DNA of 64,000 nt, taken from positions 62,001 to 126,000 of the forward strand of contig NZ_JAHZSS010000005.1 in the NCBI RefSeq assembly GCF_019457915.1. Reading direction: 5' to 3'. This DNA comes from Neiella holothuriorum (GTDB lineage Bacteria > Pseudomonadota > Gammaproteobacteria > Enterobacterales > Neiellaceae). Within the stretch, counting starts at the first letter, position 1; each line of letters opens with the position of its first letter. Below, piece after piece: positions 9,697 through 17,704 of this stretch. The notes under the pieces are model-generated. The model made no database searches. It worked only from the letters and a program-made list of their open reading frames with translations, and was not told the DNA's origin. The position numbers and the translations under genes were made by a program.

Positions 9697-10992
9697 ATGA
9701 GATCTGCATTAAGTTCCAACTACCGGTTCAGAATTCTGGCCCTGTTGTTTTTTGCAACCACAATCAATTACTTCGACCGGAGCCTGATCGCGGTTCTAGC
9801 TCCCACGTTCGAGAAAATGTTCAATTGGTCAAATACTGACTACGCCCACATTATGATTGCGTTCAAGGTGGCTTACGGGCTCGGGCTAATCACAATGGGG
9901 CGGCTAATCGATCAGCTTGGGACTAAGAAGGGATACACCGCGGCCATCGGTATCTGGAGTCTTTCAGGAATGGCGCACGCACTGGTGCAACCCTCTTTCA
10001 GTGTTATCGGCTTTGCCATGGCTCGCTTTGGCTTGGGATTCGGTGAGTCAGGGCACTTCCCTGCCGCCAACAAAACCGTTGCCGAGTGGTTCCCCAAAAA
10101 AGATCGCGCATTCGCTACCGGCATTTTCAACGCAGCAACGTCCATAGGTGCAATCGCTGCCCCGTTTGTCGTTGCAACGATCGTTCATGACGATGGTACT
10201 AATTGGCGAATCCCGTTCTTAATCACTGGTTTCCTAAGCGCTATTTGGCTGTATTTTTGGTGGAAATGGTATAAGAAACCACAAGATCATGAAGCCATTA
10301 CGACACAAGAGTTTGACTACATTCATAGCGATTCTGTGGCGGAAACAGATGCCCCATTAGCCTGGAGGAAAGTCATTGCAAAGCGTGAAACGTGGGCGTT
10401 TGCTACCGCAAAGATAACGGATGCAGTTTGGTACTTTTTCCTATTCTGGGGAGCCAAGTATTTAGCCGATAAGTTCGGTGTTGATATCAAAGGGATCGCG
10501 CTGCCATTTTTCATTTATTACGCCATGGCCGATGTCGGCAGCATCATGGGCGGTTACCTCTCGGGACGCTTTATACGGGGTGGATGGTCTATCAACAAAG
10601 CTCGTAAGATCACGCTATTGATTTGTGCCTTAGCCACGCTTCCACTGAGTTACGTTGCCTTTACCGATAATCAATGGATTGCCATTAGTTTAATTGGTCT
10701 TGCGGCCGCGGCTCACCAAGCTTGGTCAGCCAATATTCTTACCTTGGTATCCGATATTTTTCCCAAAAAGGCGACAGCATCAGTCACAGGAATTGGCGGT
10801 ATGGTGGGGGTTGTTGCAGGCATTATCGCCGACTTCTCTCTTGGGGAGATGCTCGACTCTGCAGGTAATGAAGGCTATTTCTGGGCGTTTCTGGTAGCTG
10901 GCATGCTGTATATCGTCATCCTTGGGTTAGTCCACCTGATTACCCCAGACATGGCACCGCTCGATGAGAACTTGAAGCGAATTCCGCAATAA
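9697..10992 (+). CDS. MFS hexuronate transporter, ExuT-like
   Basis: Inner-membrane major facilitator of 431 residues, predicted to import glucuronate or related hexuronates by proton symport. About 12 hydrophobic segments. The first carries TINYFDRSLIAVLAP, the anion-cation symporter (ExuT/GudP) signature position. A GLGFGESGHFPAANK motif follows in TM4-5, then a central loop near residue 200. Divergent from uxuA across a 158-base region holding the candidate operator, and convergent with the GntR gene. The substrate is assigned by the uxu neighbours. Confidence 0.88.
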   Translation: MRSALSSNYRFRILALLFFATTINYFDRSLIAVLAPTFEKMFNWSNTDYAHIMIAFKVAYGLGLITMGRLIDQLGTKKGYTAAIGIWSLSGMAHALVQPSFSVIGFAMARFGLGFGESGHFPAANKTVAEWFPKKDRAFATGIFNAATSIGAIAAPFVVATIVHDDGTNWRIPFLITGFLSAIWLYFWWKWYKKPQDHEAITTQEFDYIHSDSVAETDAPLAWRKVIAKRETWAFATAKITDAVWYFFLFWGAKYLADKFGVDIKGIALPFFIYYAMADVGSIMGGYLSGRFIRGGWSINKARKITLLICALATLPLSYVAFTDNQWIAISLIGLAAAAHQAWSANILTLVSDIFPKKATASVTGIGGMVGVVAGIIADFSLGEMLDSAGNEGYFWAFLVAGMLYIVILGLVHLITPDMAPLDENLKRIPQ

Positions 10993-11142
10993 CGATTTAA
11001 CAAGCGCTACCAATCACTTGAAACACGAACAGCGCATGAATGAGATGCGCTGGTTGAGCGAGGAAACACGAAACACTACTTGATATCACAACAGGCGCCG
11101 TAGCCATGAGTGAGATACGACTAACAGCATAACTTGTGTCGG

Positions 11143-11823
11143 CTATAGCAAACTTTCTATTACTCGGTGCAGATGTTCATCCATCGCAGCTCTGGATTTC
11201 TCCGTATCCCTAGCTTTGAGTGCATCGAGTATCTTTTTATGATCTTCAATAATAGGGCGAATACCGTCCATACGAGTTTGCTTATGAAAGTGGCTGACCA
11301 GATCTGATTCATTTCGTAACTGCCATAGCCACATAACGGTTTGGTAAATAGCACTATTGCCTGATGCTTTTGCAATTTCACAATGAAATTCTTCATCCGC
11401 TTTTTCCGTGGGCGAAAGACTCTCATTTTCTTCCAGCATCGCATCCAAAAGTGCTTCTAATTTATCAAGCTGTTCATCGGAGATCCGCTTGGCCGCTAAG
11501 GCGCACGCTTCGCGCTCAAATATTTGTCGCGCTTCTAGAATTTCAAACGGGCCAGGGCCCCCGTCAATCAATAGTTTTGCCGATTTTGTGGCTGCGTGCT
11601 TTAGGTAAATACCTGATGCAGTACGAATTTCAATCATATCTGCCAACTCTAAAGCGACCATCGCTTCTCTGACAGTAGGACGACTAACACCGAGTTCAGA
11701 AGATAAAATTCGCTCGGATGGCAGTTTATCGCCCTTGCTAAAATCTTTTTGTTTTATGAGATCAAGGATTTGGTCAGCAACCTTTAGGTAAAGCCTGTTT
11801 TGGTTAATCGATGAAAAAATCAT
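11143..11823 (-). CDS. GntR-family regulator with FCD domain, likely hexuronate repressor
   Basis: Cytoplasmic transcription factor. Residues 12-75 form the GntR winged helix (KLPSERILSSELGVSRPTVREAM). Residues 95-220 form an all-helical FCD ligand domain with metal-type residues E-FHCEIAKASGN and a late H in EDHKKI. The 226 residues match UxuR/ExuR. The start at 11823 puts the protein in register with UxuR; the frame stays open to an ATG at 11895, but that would sit only a few bases from the operator-like site. It probably represses the uxu operon and the transporter until a hexuronate binds, and probably itself. Confidence 0.85.
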   Translation of the reverse strand: MIFSSINQNRLYLKVADQILDLIKQKDFSKGDKLPSERILSSELGVSRPTVREAMVALELADMIEIRTASGIYLKHAATKSAKLLIDGGPGPFEILEARQIFEREACALAAKRISDEQLDKLEALLDAMLEENESLSPTEKADEEFHCEIAKASGNSAIYQTVMWLWQLRNESDLVSHFHKQTRMDGIRPIIEDHKKILDALKARDTEKSRAAMDEHLHRVIESLL

Positions 11824-11898
11824 AGGAGAGCAAATGACCGCCGGTAAACTAGTAGCCGGAGATTGTACCAAACAACCTTCAGTCCTGACCAGCAAGAT

Positions 11899-11913
11899 AC
11901 TGTTCAGGCCAGA
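11899..11913. promoter_or_regulatory. Second copy of the candidate GntR operator
   Basis: On the minus strand this reads TCTGGCCTGAACAGT, sharing CTGGCCTG and CAGT with the site at 9600-9614. Its place upstream of the regulator gene suggests autoregulation. Confidence 0.45.
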
Positions 11914-12001
11914 TATAAAAATTGTTCCATTTAGGCATTTATTCCTTTTTATTTCTGTATGCGTAGCAGCAATGAACTATTTGCTAGCGTCATCGCAATG
12001 C

Positions 12002-12241
12002 TTATTTCACCTTGGCAGGGCTAAAGGCTGCCAACATCCCTATCATGCTAACGCAGCTTAAGAACAAAAAGCTGCCAGTCATTGCGCCAGTAGCCCAAAT
12101 TTGAAGCGCTAATCCCCCAACAAACAACGGTAAAGCCACGAGCCAAGGGCTGGCAGATGTAGCAATTGCACCGCCACTGCGAATTGCTCGACAAGCAAAA
12201 AACAACAAAACTAATGACACTAACAGGGCAACACCTATCAT
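12002..12241 (-). CDS. Small membrane protein, DUF3325-like
   Basis: 79 residues with two or three hydrophobic segments and no charged core. The ATG at 12241 overlaps the stop of the PepSY gene as ATGA, so translation is coupled. DUF3325 proteins (role unknown) accompany PiuB-like PepSY proteins in ferric-siderophore loci, and the second copy of this locus (30558-30812) carries a clearer member. Family assignment rests on context and hydropathy. Confidence 0.6.
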   Translation of the reverse strand: MIGVALLVSLVLLFFACRAIRSGGAIATSASPWLVALPLFVGGLALQIWATGAMTGSFLFLSCVSMIGMLAAFSPAKVK

Positions 12242-13908
12242 GATTGTTTTTCCTCTACCACACGGCCGCTTGTGAGTTGCGCGCTAAGCGCGAGCTGAGA
12301 TGTTTCAGCGGTTGACAGAAATGCTGCAGAGTTTGGCTTCCAACGTAAACTTAGCCACCACAACAAGCCGCCGATAGCAAAGAGCACCCAGTCCACCGCG
12401 ACGGACACGTAATGGCCAGTGCTCAGCACATTCAATAAATGGCTACCGGTCAACAGCACATCAAGTGGCATAACAATCAACAATAATCCCGCGGTAAGAC
12501 GTGTCATCCATTTGACCGTGTGCGCCGCATCAAACCGCACTAGTGCCCACATAATGCAAAGCAACCAACTGGCGAAAAATGAGCCGAACACCAGCTGATT
12601 GTTAGCAAGGTTTAGGTTGGTGAAGCTCAACACAAGTTGCAGTGGAAACAACTGCGCGGTTGCCAACACAACGCCGCCACAAGCTCCAATCACCAAACGA
12701 TTAAAGCGCTGATAGGTTTGCAGCGAATATTTTGGCTGACTCGCATTCAATCCACGCTCTAACCACAGCATTAAGCCAGACAACGGCAGCAGCGCTGTGC
12801 TCAGGCCCAGCAAAGTCCAAATAGCCTTGACTAACACGCCACCAAAATTGCCGAAATGCGCAGGGAACATGATGTCGAGAACAATGCCCGATACCCCCTC
12901 AATTTTGCTGTAGTTACCAAATGCCTGCACAAATTCGCCGCTAGCACCTTGATGCTCTAGGATCAGCGTGTGCATCTGAGGGCCACCAATGAGGTTGCTA
13001 TATATCACCGCATTGGCATCGCCATACCCCAAGATCCGAGCAGTTCTCAATTTGCTATCAGGGTGGTAGCTCAATGCATGTTGCAGTGGCTTGGCAATCT
13101 GAGTGGGCTGTTCAATATGTGCAATGACTGGATCCGGCGTTGAAGTAAAGTCTTCAATAAGTGCCTCCATGTCGCCTTGGTAACTCACATAAGCTGCTGC
13201 CGGAACTAAAATCACGAGCGCCAAACCAAGGAACGCACCAGTAAAACCGATTAAGCCATGGAATAGCATGCCCCACACACCCATGACTTTATGGCCATCG
13301 TTCATCAATAGACTAAAGCCCTTAAACGGGCGAAAGGTAAACAGCTGGCGAAGGATTTTTCGGTGAATGATAACGCCGGTAACCAGTGATGCCAGCAAGG
13401 TTAAGCCCAGTAAACCGGTGATCAACAAACCGACAGGTCGACCTAAATGCAAGTCAGCATGAAAGTTGGCAATGAAATCGGCCATGTCGTACTGGTAATC
13501 ATCAAATAGGGTCTCAAAATCACCCTGTTTTTCGCCCAGTAATTCATAGCTGTGCGGATCAAATTGGTACTGGATTACACTGTCGGGCCCGCCGTTCTCA
13601 TGATCATGACCATGATATTCATAACGAATCTCTAATGCGGTAGCCGAGCGCATACCTGGCATGGCAATAGTAATGGCATCAAAATGGTTGTCAGGCACCA
13701 TTGCTGCGTATTCGTGGACGAGCCGTTCAACCTGTATGGGATCAACTTGGGCCGGCGTTCGAATCTCAGGTGAGGCCCAAATCTTCAGTTCTGGCCTGGC
13801 GAATACCGCCACAGCACCCGTAAAGGCAACCACAAACAATAAAATGCCAGTAATAATGCCAACCCAACTGTGAATCGCATATAGCTTTTTAATGTTGATA
13901 CTTTTCAT
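12238..13908 (-). CDS. PepSY-associated TM protein, PiuB-like
   Basis: Inner-membrane protein of 556 residues. It starts with the PepSY_TM hallmark (LYAIHSWVGIITGILLFVVAFTGAVAVF), has a periplasmic PepSY region around 50-150, paired His residues (HADLHLG; DGHKVMGVWGMLFH) and three or four more TM helices near the C-terminus. Proteins of this group accompany siderophore receptors and are thought to reduce ferric iron, with the conserved His residues as haem ligands. It sits in a three-gene operon between DUF3649-like and DUF3325-like genes, with AAGGAAG upstream of the ATG. No receptor adjoins this copy. Confidence 0.85.
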   Translation of the reverse strand: MKSINIKKLYAIHSWVGIITGILLFVVAFTGAVAVFARPELKIWASPEIRTPAQVDPIQVERLVHEYAAMVPDNHFDAITIAMPGMRSATALEIRYEYHGHDHENGGPDSVIQYQFDPHSYELLGEKQGDFETLFDDYQYDMADFIANFHADLHLGRPVGLLITGLLGLTLLASLVTGVIIHRKILRQLFTFRPFKGFSLLMNDGHKVMGVWGMLFHGLIGFTGAFLGLALVILVPAAAYVSYQGDMEALIEDFTSTPDPVIAHIEQPTQIAKPLQHALSYHPDSKLRTARILGYGDANAVIYSNLIGGPQMHTLILEHQGASGEFVQAFGNYSKIEGVSGIVLDIMFPAHFGNFGGVLVKAIWTLLGLSTALLPLSGLMLWLERGLNASQPKYSLQTYQRFNRLVIGACGGVVLATAQLFPLQLVLSFTNLNLANNQLVFGSFFASWLLCIMWALVRFDAAHTVKWMTRLTAGLLLIVMPLDVLLTGSHLLNVLSTGHYVSVAVDWVLFAIGGLLWWLSLRWKPNSAAFLSTAETSQLALSAQLTSGRVVEEKQS

Positions 13909-13922
13909 GAAACCAACTTCCT

Positions 13923-14213
13923 TTAAGTCACAGCAAAATAAGCCATCAGGCCATGACTAATGGTTAATATCAGCATTAGGACGGTGGCATGCCATGCTTT
14001 ATCTGCCATGTAGGCATACACAAACAATCCAGTCCAAATGAATGGAAATAATAAAATGGGAACTGCCACCTGATCAGAAGCGGTCAGCGGTAAATAGGTT
14101 GTCATGCCAGGGATCATGGCGGTAGATGCGATTAGCGCGAGCACTAAGGATGCAATGTGGCGTTGTGTGAGGGAACTAAATGTTCGTTTTACGCTACGGG
14201 TTGAATCATTCAT
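13923..14213 (-). CDS. Small membrane protein, DUF3649-like
   Basis: 96 residues from the ATG at 14213, which has AGGTG seven bases upstream; an in-frame start 19 codons earlier lacks a ribosome site. Three predicted helices, the second with FPFIWTGLFVYAYMADKAWHA, matching the aromatic-rich helix of DUF3649 proteins found with PiuB. First gene of the operon, 14 bases before the PepSY gene. A Fur-like site lies about 215 bases upstream. Confidence 0.6.
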   Translation of the reverse strand: MNDSTRSVKRTFSSLTQRHIASLVLALIASTAMIPGMTTYLPLTASDQVAVPILLFPFIWTGLFVYAYMADKAWHATVLMLILTISHGLMAYFAVT

Positions 14214-14427
14214 ATCCGTGCACCTAAAAAGCAAAATTGTCGTTAAAGCAATGCGACTGTTTTCAGTCACAAACGGCTGTTACGGTTAATAAAAGACCAC
14301 TAATAATCCGCTTACCCGCGCTTGGTCATGAGCGAGATGAGCAAGCAGGCAAATATAGGTTGATTGAGGAGTAATTAACGGTCTAGATACTTGAATAACT
14401 GGCCTGTTGTGGTCAGCTTAAATCTAT

Positions 14428-14446
14428 GCAAACGATAACGATTTGC
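14428..14446. promoter_or_regulatory. Weak Fur-box-like palindrome
   Basis: GCAAACGATAACGATTTGC has GCAAA/TTTGC arms and matches about 11 of 19 positions of the Fur consensus. It lies upstream of the receptor-less PiuB operon, though 215 bases from its first start codon. This is the poorest match of the five sites called here. Confidence 0.35.
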
Positions 14447-14529
14447 GTTACCTTTCGCAACCTTATATTGGCAAGATTGAGTAAAATACTTGCGTGCAAA
14501 GCCACCTATAAGTTGGCGTCACAGCATTA

Positions 14530-14706
14530 TTGAGTGATCGTTTAGCTCATTTAGAAGCGTTATCAGCAATCGGTGCAACTAGGTACAAGAACACAAAGTA
14601 TGATGAACCTAACTTCGATTTATATCGTCGCCAGTTTCACGCAAGAGTTATCACCCAACAGCTAAAAAGTATCTATCAACAACTTGCACCTCATAAGCTT
14701 CCCTAG
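14530..14706 (+). pseudogene. Possible C-terminal remnant of an unknown gene
   Basis: 58 codons beginning LSDRLAHLEALSAIGATRY and ending QLAPHKLP, with protein-like, helix-forming composition. No ribosome site or ATG: the frame opens only after a stop near 14512, so it looks like the tail of a gene whose front is gone. It lies in a stretch with other remnants. I do not recognise the family; it could be chance. Confidence 0.25.
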
Positions 14707-14830
14707 TGGTGCAACACAATAAGCTCACGGAGACTTCCGATGAATAGGCGACATTGCATACGCACGGAACTTGGTAAATCAAGTGAGGTAGTAGCGAGTT
14801 TTTCTCAACAAGCGCTTCGTCGCTTAGCCA

Positions 14831-14867
14831 ATAAAAAAGCCCCCAAACCGAAGGGTTTGGGGGCTTT
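14831..14867 (-). terminator. Strong rho-independent terminator, minus strand
   Basis: 14-bp perfect stem (AAAGCCCCCAAACC with its complement) and a 4-base loop. It is followed on the minus strand by T6 (GGGGGCTTTTTTATT). It lies 57 bases after the stop of the small minus-strand frame at 14924, which suggests that frame is the tail of a once-transcribed gene. Confidence 0.8.
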
Positions 14868-14923
14868 GAGCGCTTTATTCAATCTAAATTCAATTGATTA
14901 AACGTTTTAGTAATACTCGCTAT

Positions 14924-15094
14924 TTAGCGATATTCAACTTCCTGAGCAACATCACGACCATCAACACTGCTGACGACATCTACCGCATACCTGCTAAATG
15001 CGTCGCTGGATTGAATTTTCAATCTCGACTTGGAGTTTTCAAAGCTAGTCATTTGCTCGAATGAGTTTTTCAATGTAGACCTTGATAGCATCAC
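14924..15094 (-). pseudogene. Small frame or gene tail preceding the terminator
   Basis: Starts at GTG 15094 or ATG 15091 and gives about 55 residues ending VDGRDVAQEVEYR. The same frame is open about 26 codons further upstream with a hydrophobic, signal-like stretch (GVLVGVGIIPSVSPTDPV) but no start. A strong minus-strand terminator follows. I read it as the 3' part of a secreted-protein gene whose front has decayed or shifted frame near 15150-15180; a short intact gene is possible. Family unknown. Confidence 0.4.
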
Positions 15095-15225
15095 GGGATC
15101 TGTTGGCGAGACAGAAGGGATTATGCCTACGCCAACAAGAACACCTCGGTTAGCTCCTGATTTTTGTCACGGAGACTGATCCCATATAGTCAAAGTAATA
15201 AACATCCAGTTTTTAGGTGATATCA

Positions 15226-15789
15226 ATGAAGGCAGTCATATCAACATTCACGCTAACCATTGCGACTTTTATAATCATCGCAAAGTTGTTCTTCAGTAGC
15301 TTATTGTCCTTGGCTGGTTATGCGGCGATGCCAATTAGTGAATTTCAAAAATTAACGGCTTCAAAAGCTACTATTGAAAAACTAAAGCACAACCACGCTA
15401 AAAAGAAATCTAGGGTAGCCAATCGGTTCGTAAAACGAACAGCAAAAAAGATTGGAGCGACCGCAGTATCGGCCGCAACAATAGGTACAGTCGCAGTGGT
15501 CGGTACATTAACTTACATTGAGATTAATGAGTTCTGTGAAGACAAAAAGCAATTATCAGAAGAGGAAAACATCCTGTTTGATAAAAACGATGCGTTTGAT
15601 TTCAATGCTTGCGTGCAATCAGCAACAGATGATTCTGTCGAGATCACCCAAGAAGCGTGGGCAGCAGTTCAAGAGAAAGGCGAAAGCGCGGTTGATGCTA
15701 TTGATGAGGCTTTAGAGCCTAGTCGTAAAGAACTCATTAAAATATTTGAAAAAATTGACCGATTTTTCAATTCGTCTGCAGCTGATTGA
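15226..15789 (+). CDS. Hypothetical protein with N-terminal signal/TM segment
   Basis: 187 residues from ATG 15226 (AGGTG upstream; an in-frame GTG three codons earlier is too close to that site). One hydrophobic segment (about 5-32), a Lys/Arg-rich stretch (48-72, including KKKSRVANRFVKR), a small-residue hydrophobic segment (about 75-95, ATAVSAATIGTVAVVGTL), then an acidic, helix-rich C-terminal half (EEALEPSRKELIKIFEKIDRFF). I do not recognise the family. The Lys-rich linker and second hydrophobic segment suggest a bitopic inner-membrane protein. Isolated between remnants and the nickel SOD operon. Confidence 0.6.
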   Translation: MKAVISTFTLTIATFIIIAKLFFSSLLSLAGYAAMPISEFQKLTASKATIEKLKHNHAKKKSRVANRFVKRTAKKIGATAVSAATIGTVAVVGTLTYIEINEFCEDKKQLSEEENILFDKNDAFDFNACVQSATDDSVEITQEAWAAVQEKGESAVDAIDEALEPSRKELIKIFEKIDRFFNSSAAD

Positions 15790-16065
15790 CGCTCACCTAA
15801 GCGATTGAATAGCCCTGCAGACTTGAAAGCAACACCAAGTCCGAACGAAATGCGGCGTGCAATGCATTTGACGGTAAAAATACGCAGCGCTTATTGCACT
15901 GATTACCCTGTATGGCCTGCCTATCACTAATGTACCTTGCTGTTGTGTTAGGCCAGCACAAGTTCCCCCTACACCGCTGATCTGCGCTATGAATTCACGC
16001 CAACCATCAACTATTCCCATTTATTGCAACGTCATCCATTGACAACTTTATCGCTTAGATCTATC

Positions 16066-16084
16066 GTAAATGATAACGATTCGT
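16066..16084 (+). promoter_or_regulatory. Fur-box-like site upstream of the nickel SOD operon
   Basis: The core TGATAACGATT matches the Fur core except for two bases, about 12 of 19 positions overall. It lies 19 bases before the ATG at 16103 and next to an AT-rich -10-like stretch, well placed to repress the operon when iron is plentiful. Confidence 0.5.
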
Positions 16085-16102
16085 ATTTATATTATCATAT
16101 TT

Positions 16103-16501
16103 ATGACTTAGCAACAGTTTCTCGATCGGGGCAACGCCCTGTTCCATCAGCAGGAATATTCGCAAAGCGAAAATTACTACCAGCGCGCTCAATCGCTAAC
16201 TGAGTTGATGCTTGAGCATAACAACTACAGCGAAGAAGCAATATATGGCTGGGTATGTTGTTGTCACAATCTAGCCGATTTGTATCAGCGCCAAGGGCAG
16301 CTAAGCCTTGCATTACATAGCTTGCTAGAAACTTACGAGCGCATAACAAATTTGGTTCAAGATGACTTAGATGGACTGAATACCACCGCATTAAATGCGA
16401 CCCGCATAACGTTCAGAGCATTGGTGGAATTCCAGCAATCATTTCCTGAAACCAATTCCTGTATGTGCCAACAATCCCGCTCAAACGCTCTGAAGCACTA
16501 G
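16103..16501 (+). CDS. TPR-like protein (DUF2753-like) with an in-frame amber at codon 3
   Basis: The reading frame is ATG ACT TAG CAA CAG..., then 129 open codons. The part after the amber reads as protein: NALFHQQEYSQSENYYQRA is a TPR-like helix pair, and CCHNLADLYQRQGQLSLAL resembles the SCHNLA-x-FW-x-x-x-GD region I recall from Vibrio DUF2753 proteins (low certainty). The first usable start after the amber is ATG 16205 or 16208, which would drop about 33 protein-like residues. So either a C-to-T change has broken the start, UAG is read through, or the sequence has an error. 21 bases before the His-rich peptide gene and probably co-transcribed with sodN. Role unknown. Confidence 0.5.
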
Positions 16502-16522
16502 TTTCAACCAAAGGATCTTAAG

Positions 16523-16732
16523 ATGCTGACTCATAAACTGAAATATCTAATGCTCCTATTATCCATAACCTTGTTGATGCCATTTCAAGTCACGGCCCAC
16601 CCCGGCCATGACCATCATTCAATCTGGGCTTCACTCGCACATTGGGGCTGGCTTGCGCCCTTGTTATTTGCCATTGCTGCCCTATCCCATGCCTTACACC
16701 GCCATCAGGCTAATAAGGGAGACCAGAAATGA
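16523..16732 (+). CDS. His-rich small membrane protein coupled to sodN
   Basis: 69 residues: a hydrophobic signal or TM segment (8-24), then an exposed metal-binding-like cluster AHPGHDHHSIW (residues 25-35), a second TM helix (about 37-57) and HALHRHQANKG at the end. AAGGA lies upstream of the ATG. Its stop overlaps the sodN ATG (ATGA), giving strict translational coupling. The His cluster plus coupling to a nickel enzyme suggests nickel delivery or import support (inference). I know no named family for it. Confidence 0.7.
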   Translation: MLTHKLKYLMLLLSITLLMPFQVTAHPGHDHHSIWASLAHWGWLAPLLFAIAALSHALHRHQANKGDQK

Positions 16733-17232
16733 TTTATTCATTACTTAATAAAATCGATGCGATTTCTCCTTTTACTAAGGTTTCAGCCCACTGCGATATC
16801 CCTTGCAAAATTTACGACCCAAGCGGGGCACAACTAGCGGTTCTGACCATGATTCGCATGGTCGATTTAATTGAAGAATTAGCCGTTAAAGAATCGCTGA
16901 CGGTTAACGATCAAGCCCAGCTTGCGCGGCTCGTCGCGCAAAAAGAAGAGCATGGTTTTATCGTGAAGAAGGAAATTCAGGTGATCTGGGGCGATTACAT
17001 GAAGGCGCCGCAATTTGAGCGATTCCCACAACTTCATGAATTAAGTCATAACATCATGTTGGCGGCGTCTAAAGCCAAGCAACATATCGACAAACAAGCA
17101 GCCCTTGATCTACTCGCCAAAGTTAATGAGTTTGCTGCCATCTTTTGGCATAGCAAAGGCGTTGCGACCTTCACTGCCACCTGCCCTTACCCACCAGCAC
17201 AACCGGTGGTGTATCCAGATCTCAAGGAGTAA
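16729..17232 (+). CDS. sodN: Nickel superoxide dismutase precursor
   Basis: Converts superoxide to oxygen and hydrogen peroxide using nickel. The 20-residue propeptide ends VSA, followed by the nickel hook HCDIPCKIYDP. After cleavage His1, Cys2 and Cys6 (precursor residues 21, 22 and 26) bind nickel. The rest is the four-helix bundle, 147 residues mature, normal for the family. Start fixed by ATGA overlap with the His-rich gene; AAGGAG at its own 3' end serves sodX. A Fur-like site heads the operon, which fits replacement of iron SOD when iron is scarce. Confidence 0.96.
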   Translation: MIYSLLNKIDAISPFTKVSAHCDIPCKIYDPSGAQLAVLTMIRMVDLIEELAVKESLTVNDQAQLARLVAQKEEHGFIVKKEIQVIWGDYMKAPQFERFPQLHELSHNIMLAASKAKQHIDKQAALDLLAKVNEFAAIFWHSKGVATFTATCPYPPAQPVVYPDLKE

Positions 17233-17237
17233 CCATC

Positions 17238-17546
17238 ATGTTAGGCTTTACCATTAACAAGGTTGACGGCAATAGCATGACACCATCATTAACCGATGGC
17301 AGTTACGTGTTGTTTGCCAAGCCGTGGTTTAAGCATTTTGTTCGGCCTGGGCAAGTTGTGAAAGTGCGTCACCCAAAATTTGGACTGATTATAAAAGCAG
17401 TCCAATATGTCGACCGATATGGGTTTGTGTGGCTCAAAGGCACAGGTGCAGAAAGCATTTCGACCCTTGAGATAGGCCCCGTTTCGTTTGCAGACATTAT
17501 TGGCAAAGCGCTATTTCATGTCTCCCCCGAACCAGCCATGCACTAG
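17238..17546 (+). CDS. sodX: Nickel-type SOD maturation protease SodX
   Basis: S24/S26-type signal-peptidase-like protease of 102 residues that removes the SodN propeptide to free the nickel-binding N-terminus. Catalytic Ser13 lies in DGNSMTPSL, and the likely general base Lys53 in GLIIKAVQYVDR. No TM anchor, as usual for SodX, so it acts in the cytoplasm. Five bases after sodN with an overlapping AAGGAG. Confidence 0.93.
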   Translation: MLGFTINKVDGNSMTPSLTDGSYVLFAKPWFKHFVRPGQVVKVRHPKFGLIIKAVQYVDRYGFVWLKGTGAESISTLEIGPVSFADIIGKALFHVSPEPAMH

Positions 17547-17645
17547 CGACCTTGAGCACCTATCACCAAGGACTGTTCAATAGGCGATTCTCATTGCTCT
17601 AGGGCTTGTCGAACGCAGCTCCATTCAAACAAGCTAATTTGTATG

Positions 17646-17675
17646 AGCTCGCGGCAATGCTGCGCGCACGCGAGC
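17646..17675. terminator. Hairpin between the convergent sodX and PepSY genes
   Basis: 7-bp GC-rich stem (GCTCGCG / CGCGAGC) with a smaller nested stem, no clear T run. Its position between convergent genes suggests a shared end signal. Confidence 0.3.
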
Positions 17676-17704
17676 AAAAGTTTATAACAACCATTCGGTG
17701 CCAG

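Noticed and set aside
11031-14345. Similar words CATGAATGAGATG, CATGAGTGAGATA and CATGAGCGAGATG at three places
   Set aside because: Short and degenerate; the first lies in a hairpin loop. Not enough to call a repeat family.
14741-14901. Plus-strand frame of 53 codons starting after GGAG
   Set aside because: It has a good ribosome site, but its second half is the strong minus-strand terminator sequence, so the reading frame is likely chance.
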